Source: UBA4722 sp041690995
GTDB taxonomy: Bacteria; Pseudomonadota; Gammaproteobacteria; DSM-16500
Reading direction: 5' to 3'
Assembly: GCA_041690995.1 (NCBI GenBank)
Contig: JBEPVM010000047.1
Coordinates: 1 to 12,615 of the forward strand
DNA: 12,615 nt
Every line of letters starts with the position of its first letter. Positions within the stretch are counted from its first letter, which is position 1. The notes beneath the pieces were generated by a model. That model had not been told where the DNA came from. It did not search any database and saw only the letters and a program-made list of their open reading frames with translations. This document shows positions 1-4,987 of this stretch, piece after piece. A program made the position numbers and the translations under genes.

Positions 1-57
1 CAAAATGGGTTCCCGCCTTCGCGGGAATGACACAGTTAAATGAACATTCTCAATTTT
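1..57. repeat. Partial copy of the 72-bp-arm repeat, cut by the window edge
   Basis: This stretch matches the right arm of the inverted-repeat element at 7519-7594: the GGGTTCCCGC...GCGGGAATGAC block, then CAGTTAAATGAA, then TTCTCAATT. Relative to that arm it lacks about 19 bp lying between two GGAATGAC direct repeats, which fits deletion between short repeats, and it has a few substitutions. The other arm lies outside the window, so its full extent is unknown. The repeat runs up to the PpiD-like gene and contains the in-frame ATG at 40. Confidence 0.75.
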
Positions 58-78
58 TTTAATGGATTTCCAATTTTT

Positions 79-1518
79 ATGTTACAGAGCTTGCGCGATC
101 ATACACACGGTTGGATAGGCAAAGTTATTATTGCATTACTTATCCTCTCGTTTGCTTTATGGGGAATACACAGTTATTTAGCAGGCGGTTCTGTTAATTC
201 AAATGTAGCCAATGTCAATGGTGTTGCAATCTCCCAAACGCAGCTCGCAATTGCTTATGAGCATGCGCGTCTTCAGATGCAAGCTCAGCCAAACGCATTA
301 TCCGCAGGTACTGAAAAAAATCTGAAAGAGCGTACTTTACAAGAGTTGATTTATATTCAAGTGCTAAAACAAGCATCATTCACACAAAATTATAGAATTT
401 CACGTGACCAGGCGGTTAGCTTTTTAGAATCTATGCCGCAGTTTCAAGTGAATGGACAATTTTCTATAACGCGTTTCAAGCAAGCTTTGGCTGCTGCATC
501 TTATTCCGTTGGCGATGTTTTAGAAAGCATGAGTACGGCATTATTAATTGATCAGCCTCGATTAGGGATGTTATTTACCGCTTTTTCTTTGCCAAACGAA
601 GTAGAAGGGGCGATTGCCTTAGTGAATCAAGAACGTGATATAGATTATATCATTTTGCCATTTCAAATGTTTTCAGGCTCTTTTGAAAAACAACCGATTT
701 CTATTCCTCAAGATAAAATCATTCATTTTTACGAGCAGCATAAAGAAGATTTTAAAACATACGAACAAGTGAGCGTAGACTATATTTTGTTATCAAACAA
801 ATCAGAAGAAAAATTAGCGCTTGCGAGAGAAAAGCTGGCCAAGTTGACTTATGAACATCCTGACACATTAACACTGGCTGCGAAAGAGTTAGGTTTACCG
901 ATTAAAACAAGTGAATTGTTTACTAAAAACAAAGGCGGTAAAGACATTTCTGCAAATAATAAAGTGCGGGAAGCCGCATTCAGTGATGATGTGTTAACTG
1001 CGCAAAATAATAGTGATGTTATTCAATACACCCCTAATTCTGTGATTGTTGTTCGCGTTAAATCGCATGTTCCCGCTGCATTCTTAGCATTAAGCGCAGT
1101 TCAAAAACAAATTATCACTCAATTGCAGAAAGGAGAGGCAAATGCTAAAACGCAAGCGTTGGCCAATGAGATTTTCCAGAAATTACAGCGCGCGACCCAA
1201 CCCGAAGAAATAATCCGGCAGTATTCTGTGGTATGGCAGAAAGTAGGGATGATAGGCCGGCACTCCACTAAAATAGATTCTGCGATAGTAGATGCTGCTT
1301 TTTCTGCACCGAAACTGGAAGGCAATAAAATTTCTTATGCGATGACAAAAACACCAACGGGTATCGCGATTGTGGCTGTAAAAGCGATTCAAGAGGGGAA
1401 AGTCAAGAGCAATAACGAGTACCGTGTATTTGCCGAACAAATTCAAAATGCACAAGGCTTAATAGAATACGAATTATATAAACAAAGTTTGATGAATCAG
1501 GCGAAGATTAGATTATGA
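79..1518 (+). CDS. ppiD: PpiD-like SurA_N-domain periplasmic chaperone, apparently without a parvulin domain
   Basis: Inner-membrane-anchored periplasmic folding factor of the PpiD family, which acts near the SecYEG exit on emerging outer-membrane and periplasmic proteins. From the ATG at 79 it has 479 residues. It opens MLQSLRDHTHGWIGKVII, the short cytosolic lead and single membrane helix (about residues 15-35) typical of PpiD, followed by a SurA_N/PpiD-like helical region to about residue 200. An in-frame ATG at 40 lies inside a repeat and adds 13 residues unlike the family, so 79 is preferred; neither start has a strong ribosome site. E. coli PpiD is about 623 residues. Aligning by eye, the region after VDYILL joins directly to the part that follows the parvulin domain in E. 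coli (ending SYAMTKTPTGIAIVAV and QAKIRL), so the PPIase module seems absent. The protein would then be a holdase only. The hupB/lon neighbours often seen with ppiD are not in the window. Confidence 0.85.
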   Translation: MLQSLRDHTHGWIGKVIIALLILSFALWGIHSYLAGGSVNSNVANVNGVAISQTQLAIAYEHARLQMQAQPNALSAGTEKNLKERTLQELIYIQVLKQASFTQNYRISRDQAVSFLESMPQFQVNGQFSITRFKQALAAASYSVGDVLESMSTALLIDQPRLGMLFTAFSLPNEVEGAIALVNQERDIDYIILPFQMFSGSFEKQPISIPQDKIIHFYEQHKEDFKTYEQVSVDYILLSNKSEEKLALAREKLAKLTYEHPDTLTLAAKELGLPIKTSELFTKNKGGKDISANNKVREAAFSDDVLTAQNNSDVIQYTPNSVIVVRVKSHVPAAFLALSAVQKQIITQLQKGEANAKTQALANEIFQKLQRATQPEEIIRQYSVVWQKVGMIGRHSTKIDSAIVDAAFSAPKLEGNKISYAMTKTPTGIAIVAVKAIQEGKVKSNNEYRVFAEQIQNAQGLIEYELYKQSLMNQAKIRL

Positions 1519-1544
1519 GTATAGCTTCCTCTTGAAAGCCGTTA

Positions 1545-1570
1545 GATTAGGCGCTTTTTGCGTTCTAATC
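1545..1570 (+). terminator. Weak hairpin downstream of the PpiD-like gene
   Basis: GATTAG and CGC pair with GCG and CTAATC across a TTTTT loop, with a mismatched base or two in the middle. It lies 27 bp after the stop codon. No U-run follows the stem, so intrinsic termination is doubtful; it could be only a 3' stabilising hairpin. Confidence 0.3.
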
Positions 1571-1690
1571 CATCTTCCCTCTCTACCGTTAAAAAATCGC
1601 TGGTTTTTTCAATCCCATCATACTATTATTGATTTCTCTTCAAAAATATCCGCTATACATATATTTCAATCATAATCTCCCTCCATTCCC

Positions 1691-1898
1691 CAGGGTAATC
1701 GCACTCAGCTTTTTCTTTTTAGCCAGATGAGTGAGCAACTCCACATTGTTAAAGAGGCATTTAACCCCCGCCCCGTCATTGCTTCGGCCAAGCGCTTCGC
1801 GGCCTCGCAATGACAGCGTAGAGAGTGCATTCCTCTTCAAAAATACAAGACTGATTTTTTATTTAGCTAAAACATAAAATTTCAGTGCGATTGCCCTG
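1691..1898. mobile_element. 208-bp MITE-like element with 15-bp TIRs and 10-bp target duplication
   Basis: The element begins CAGGGTAATCGCACT and ends with AGTGCGATTGCCCTG, whose reverse complement differs at one position. Both ends are flanked by the identical 10-mer CTCCATTCCC (1681-1690 and 1899-1908), as expected of a target-site duplication. No reading frame inside could encode a transposase, so it must be mobilised in trans. The 10-bp duplication is in the range seen for IS4-type transposases, but assigning a family is inference. It occupies most of the otherwise gene-free 1519-1989 interval. Confidence 0.8.
1775..1814. repeat. GTCATTGC-type palindromic repeat nested in the 208-bp element
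   Basis: GTCATTGCttcGGCC pairs with GGCCtcGCAATGAC around an AAGCGCTT core. This is a GC-rich 40-bp imperfect palindrome in AT-rich surroundings. Palindromes built on GTCATTGC...GCAATGAC are common dispersed repeats in several proteobacteria. It sits inside the 1691-1898 element, either as part of it or as a later insertion. Confidence 0.65.
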
Positions 1899-1957
1899 CT
1901 CCATTCCCGCAGCCTACCCTGCAGTCATTGATTTTAATAATCTCAAGGAATAGCAAG

Positions 1958-1981
1958 CTCAAAATCAACCCCATTTTGGAG
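1958..1981 (+). promoter_or_regulatory. Hairpin that could cover the rpn ribosome-binding site
   Basis: CTCAAAAT (1958-1965) pairs with ATTTTGGAG (1973-1981) across a 7-base loop with one bulged G. The right arm contains the GGAG Shine-Dalgarno of the Rpn gene starting at 1990. If it forms in the mRNA it would hold down translation of the full-length nuclease. Seen directly as sequence; the regulatory role is inference. Confidence 0.35.
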
Positions 1982-1989
1982 AAGAGCAG

Positions 1990-2991
1990 ATGACATTCAG
2001 TATTCATCAACCCCATGATAAATTATTTAAACTGTCCATGACCAATTTGGTTATCGCCAAAGAATTTTTTGCGGCGAACTTACCCATACACGTTTTAGAA
2101 AAAATTAATATGAACAGTTTGAAATTAGAAGATAAAACTTTTATTGATGATGCGTATAAAACAACAGAAGCGGATGTAGTGTACTCCGCCACCCTGGGGA
2201 AGGGGGCAGCTTATTTATATTTATTATGCGAACAACAAACAACTGTTGACTCATCGCTGGCTTTTCGGTTGTTAATTTATACTGTCCGTATTATGGAAAC
2301 ACACCGCAAGCAACACCCAAAAGATCCCCTGCCTTTGGTATATCCCATGGTGATTTATACAGGCGATGAATCGTGGGATGCGCCTCTGGATATTTTTCCT
2401 TTATTTGGAGAGGCTGAGCAGTACGCCCGCGAACTATTACTCAAGCCTTACCAATTGATTGATGTACAACGTACAAGTGATGATGAATTACGCCAACATA
2501 CATTATCAGGCTTAGTGACTTTTGTACTCAAGCATCGAAAAACGGCTGATTTTGAATTACTTTTAAAAAGACTTATGCCATGGATACATGAAGTAGAGTT
2601 GCACGAGGCATCAGGTGATTTTTTATGTCGGATTGTGTTAAAATACATCGTTAATCGCAGCTCAAAAGGCGATAAAGATTTATTAGTACGCGAAGCAGAA
2701 CGTTATTTATCTCATGAATTACAAGGTGAAGTTATGACAATAGCGCAACAATGGGAACAACAAGGCATACAACGAGGTATACAACAAGGCATACAACAAG
2801 GTGTGAAGCAAGGCGAAGTTGCTTTTTTAAAACGTCTTTTACAGCGCCGTTTCGGTGATTTACCTTTTCTGTATGCAGAGTTCATTGCTGGTGCAGATGC
2901 GGAAACATTATTGTGTTGGGGTGAAAAAGTTCTTGATCCAGAAATAAAAACATTAGAAGAGTTTTTTAGTGAACTTCCTTTAGAATCTTGA
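1990..2991 (+). CDS. rpn: Rpn-family PD-(D/E)XK nuclease / putative transposase (YhgA-like)
   Basis: Member of the recombination-promoting nuclease family (transposase_31/YhgA-like), DNA endonucleases related to PD-(D/E)XK enzymes and recently tied to phage defence. The 333-residue protein opens with the family's HDKLFK motif (residues 9-14), then carries the likely catalytic core: D62 in EADVVY and the E81-x-Q83 of YLLCEQQ, then LVYPMVIYTG and the W of the TGDESWDAP stretch. The C-terminal part has tandem QQGI-type repeats (257-275) and a DUF4351-like end (LLQRRFGDLP ... EEFFSEL). The start has a GGAGAAG ribosome site that may be folded into a hairpin. Length and motifs look intact, with no frameshift. 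It is convergent with sbcB, separated by a 328-bp inserted element. No family-typical partner gene is present apart from the internal gene described separately. Confidence 0.9.
   Translation: MTFSIHQPHDKLFKLSMTNLVIAKEFFAANLPIHVLEKINMNSLKLEDKTFIDDAYKTTEADVVYSATLGKGAAYLYLLCEQQTTVDSSLAFRLLIYTVRIMETHRKQHPKDPLPLVYPMVIYTGDESWDAPLDIFPLFGEAEQYARELLLKPYQLIDVQRTSDDELRQHTLSGLVTFVLKHRKTADFELLLKRLMPWIHEVELHEASGDFLCRIVLKYIVNRSSKGDKDLLVREAERYLSHELQGEVMTIAQQWEQQGIQRGIQQGIQQGVKQGEVAFLKRLLQRRFGDLPFLYAEFIAGADAETLLCWGEKVLDPEIKTLEEFFSELPLES
2734..2991 (+). CDS. Possible intragenic RpnS-like short protein (in-frame C-terminal 85 residues)
   Basis: In E. coli, rpn genes make a long nuclease and, from an internal in-frame start, a short C-terminal protein (RpnS) that blocks it. 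Here an ATG at 2734 (Met249 of the long form) is preceded by AAGGTGA (2723-2729), a better ribosome site than that of many genes in the window and with normal spacing. The 85-residue product would hold all the QQGI-type repeats and the DUF4351-like tail but no catalytic residues, as expected of RpnS. An extended -10-like TGTTAAAAT at 2636-2644 could give it its own transcript; no good -35 accompanies it. Seen: start, ribosome site, domain split. Inferred: that it is expressed and acts as antitoxin. Confidence 0.5.
   Translation: MTIAQQWEQQGIQRGIQQGIQQGVKQGEVAFLKRLLQRRFGDLPFLYAEFIAGADAETLLCWGEKVLDPEIKTLEEFFSELPLES
2758..2814 (+). repeat. 12-bp coding tandem repeat (QQGI units) in rpn
   Basis: Four 12-bp units (2758-2769, 2770-2781, 2782-2793, 2794-2805) plus a partial fifth encode QQGI, QRGI, QQGI, QQGV, KQG. 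Units 1 and 3 are identical in DNA. Each whole unit keeps the reading frame, so copy number can change by slippage or recombination without breaking the gene. Variable repeat number at this place is known in E. coli Rpn proteins. Confidence 0.85.
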
Positions 2992-3089
2992 AAAGGTAAA
3001 TGGCGTCAACCTACGTTGAACGGCTTTTCTGCTGAAACATTAAAAAACGGCTGATCTTGCTACCATTTAATTTAACTCGAATGGCTGTA

Positions 3090-3417
3090 TCACTGCCATT
3101 AAGTTAAGAAAAAAATTAAAAAATGCTTTTGGCTCATCAGGTCGGAGACCTGAGAGCGCGAAGCGCCTAGCCCTGGCTAAGACGCCGCTGTTTGGCGTTG
3201 CAAGCCAGGGTAAGGAATATGCCACATATCCAAGCGCTGTAAGCGCGAAAGCTATCTTTTCGCCCTTACAGGGCTTGTGTGAAATTTTTAATCTAACCTA
3301 GGGTTGCAGGCGCAAAAAACGCGCCTTTAACCCTAGGCTATGCGCTCCGCGCTCTCAGGTTTCCGACCTGATGAGCCAAAAGCATTTTTTAATTTTTTTC
3401 TTAACTTAATGGCGGTG
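3090..3417. mobile_element. 328-bp structured MITE-like element inserted in the end of sbcB
   Basis: Long near-perfect terminal inverted repeats of about 85 bp (3089-3174 against 3335-3419; the first 57 bp differ at one position) enclose three further hairpins. ATGGCTGTA occurs at 3081-3089 and 3418-3426, a 9-bp target duplication. Removing the element plus one repeat copy restores an sbcB end reading NLYSHSS-stop; with it, the gene ends NLYSHHRH-stop inside the right arm. No transposase frame is present. The fold lies between convergent genes and may stop transcription from both sides. Confidence 0.85.
3171..3337. repeat. Three internal stem-loops of the 328-bp element
   Basis: Stem 1 pairs CCCTGGCT (3171-3178) with AGCCAGGG (3203-3210), with an inner ACGCC/GGCGT stem. 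Stem 2 pairs AAGCGCTGTAAGCGCGAAAG (3232-3251) imperfectly with 3256-3276. Stem 3 pairs CCTAGGGTT (3297-3305) with AACCCTAGG (3329-3337), with inner AGGCGC/GCGCCT. Enclosed by the outer inverted repeat, they make a branched, multi-arm fold. Confidence 0.75.
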
Positions 3418-4809
3418 ATGGCTGTACAGGTTGTAAAACGCCTCTAACTCTGCCAATAAATCAAGTTGTGCGTTTGTGAGGGCAGGGTCTTTGCGTAACG
3501 CCAAAATTTCCTTGAGTGCAGTGGATGGAGTTAAGCGTTTTTTTCCTTGGTAATCAATTAATGCGTCTTGGTCTGTTGCGGGATTTATTTTTTTCATATA
3601 GTCAGAAAATTGTTCTGTTTGATGAGAGGTGAGTACATCAGGGTAATGCTTGCCAAGAATACGCAAAGCGAGTTCTTGTAGAGATACATTTTTAACATGT
3701 TGCGTTAATTCTGCTTTCTTTAAAGGATCAGCTATATGAAAATCACGACAAAAACGCGTTTCTGCAGTATTCCAAAAGCCATTGAGATACAATCTGGCAG
3801 CGACATCTGTTTCAGGATAAACAGGATATTGGTAATCTGTGTGATAAGCGATTAATTTCGAAAAAATTTCTGGATTTCTTTCAAGCCATTTTTTATTGTA
3901 TTCCGCGAGTTTTTTTCTTTCAGGTGTCAGGTGCTGCAAAAATCTATCTTTCAGAGGCAATATAAAACTAGGCTCACCTATTTTTTTATGCATGACGCGC
4001 GCATCAACGATAGTATCAGGTGTTGTTTGCGATAAATTTTCTGAATCTAAACGTAACCACATTAATTGATTTTTGTAATGTTGATGACTACCCAGAAACA
4101 ACACAGGGCATTGAAAAGCTTGCTCAGCGCCTAAGATGCCATCAATGAGAAGTACAACAACCGTATTTTTTAAATTTTCCACACGTGCTTGATCTATTTC
4201 TTTATTAAAATAGCCTATGAGGTAATTCCACATATCACGTTCTTTAAAAAAATGCCGTGCTAATGCCAAGGTTGCTTCCACATCCACCATGGCATGATGC
4301 GCACGCCCCTCCGCAAGCTGGTTGGCTGCGCTTAAATCAGCGAGTTTCAGCGAGATTTTGCCATCTATTACAGGCCATCGGATAACAGAATTCTTAAAAA
4401 GAAAATACATGACAGCCATAGGGTACATATCCATACGTCCACACAGATTGGCATATTGATGCGTATAAGGCGGTAATAAATTTCTATAAAAAGAGAAACG
4501 TAAAAATTCATCGTCAAAGCGTAATGTATTATAGCCAAGACTAATCGTATTCGGTTGATTGAATAATTGATGGATCTGCTGCATGGCTTCCACTTCGGGC
4601 AAGCCATCAGAAAGTTCGTTGAGAGAAATCTGATGTGTAATGCTAGCGCCAGGCGATGGAATCGTGTCTCTATTAAGTTTTATTTTTAATTCATATCGTT
4701 CTAATTCTTTTAAAGAAGTATCTGTGCGAATGGCCGCAAAATGCAGCACTTGGTCAAAGGCTTTGCTTAAGCCCGTTGTTTCAATGTCATAAAATAAATA
4801 AGTTTGCAT
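3406..4809 (-). CDS. sbcB: Exonuclease I (SbcB), 3'-5' ssDNA exonuclease
   Basis: DEDDh-family exonuclease I, which degrades single-stranded DNA from the 3' end in mismatch repair and recombination and interacts with SSB. The ATG at 4809 gives 467 residues (E. coli 475). A TTG five codons upstream (4824) is also in frame, but it has no ribosome site and adds nothing family-like. Catalytic residues are visible: D8 and E10 in YDIETTG, D99 in LGYNTLRFDDE, and H171 and D176 in HHAMVDVEAT. Alignment with E. coli runs through the exonuclease, SH3-like and C-terminal helical domains, including YLNGFWNTAE matching the YNGFFSDAD region. The extreme C-terminus has been altered: a 328-bp element inserted in the last codons replaced the original SS-stop with HRH-stop, probably without harm. 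It is divergent from the J-domain gene across 178 bp and convergent with rpn. Confidence 0.93.
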   Translation of the reverse strand: MQTYLFYDIETTGLSKAFDQVLHFAAIRTDTSLKELERYELKIKLNRDTIPSPGASITHQISLNELSDGLPEVEAMQQIHQLFNQPNTISLGYNTLRFDDEFLRFSFYRNLLPPYTHQYANLCGRMDMYPMAVMYFLFKNSVIRWPVIDGKISLKLADLSAANQLAEGRAHHAMVDVEATLALARHFFKERDMWNYLIGYFNKEIDQARVENLKNTVVVLLIDGILGAEQAFQCPVLFLGSHQHYKNQLMWLRLDSENLSQTTPDTIVDARVMHKKIGEPSFILPLKDRFLQHLTPERKKLAEYNKKWLERNPEIFSKLIAYHTDYQYPVYPETDVAARLYLNGFWNTAETRFCRDFHIADPLKKAELTQHVKNVSLQELALRILGKHYPDVLTSHQTEQFSDYMKKINPATDQDALIDYQGKKRLTPSTALKEILALRKDPALTNAQLDLLAELEAFYNLYSHHRH

Positions 4810-4923
4810 AAAGAGGTTTTCCAAAACAATATTGGTTGGATAGAGTAGGGTGTTTAGTAATAGATGGGAAGAAAAATATAGCTTTATTTATTAAAAAGTT
4901 ACACATAACCACATATTATTATA

Positions 4924-4952
4924 TTGTGTATTTTAAGGACTAATAGTATGAT
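4924..4952 (+). promoter_or_regulatory. Candidate sigma-70 promoter of the J-domain gene
   Basis: TTGTGT (4924-4929) and TATGAT (4947-4952) are spaced by 17 bp. The -10 matches consensus at five of six bases and the -35 at only three. Transcription would start near 4959, leaving a short leader that contains the AAGGTGA ribosome site at 4978-4984. Confidence 0.35.
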
Positions 4953-4987
4953 GTCGTTCTATTAAAAATTAGCAGTGAAGGTGATAC

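Noticed and set aside
40..78. Upstream ATG at 40 as the start of the PpiD-like gene
   Set aside because: It lies inside a dispersed repeat, and the 13 extra residues do not fit the family, whose N-terminus matches from the ATG at 79.
2992..3060. GTCAAC...GTTGAAC hairpin after rpn as a terminator
   Set aside because: The stem is short with a bulge, and no U-run follows it.
4875..4903. TATATT preceded at 17 bp by TGTAAC on the minus strand as an sbcB promoter
   Set aside because: The -35 has almost no match to consensus in very AT-rich DNA, so chance is likely.
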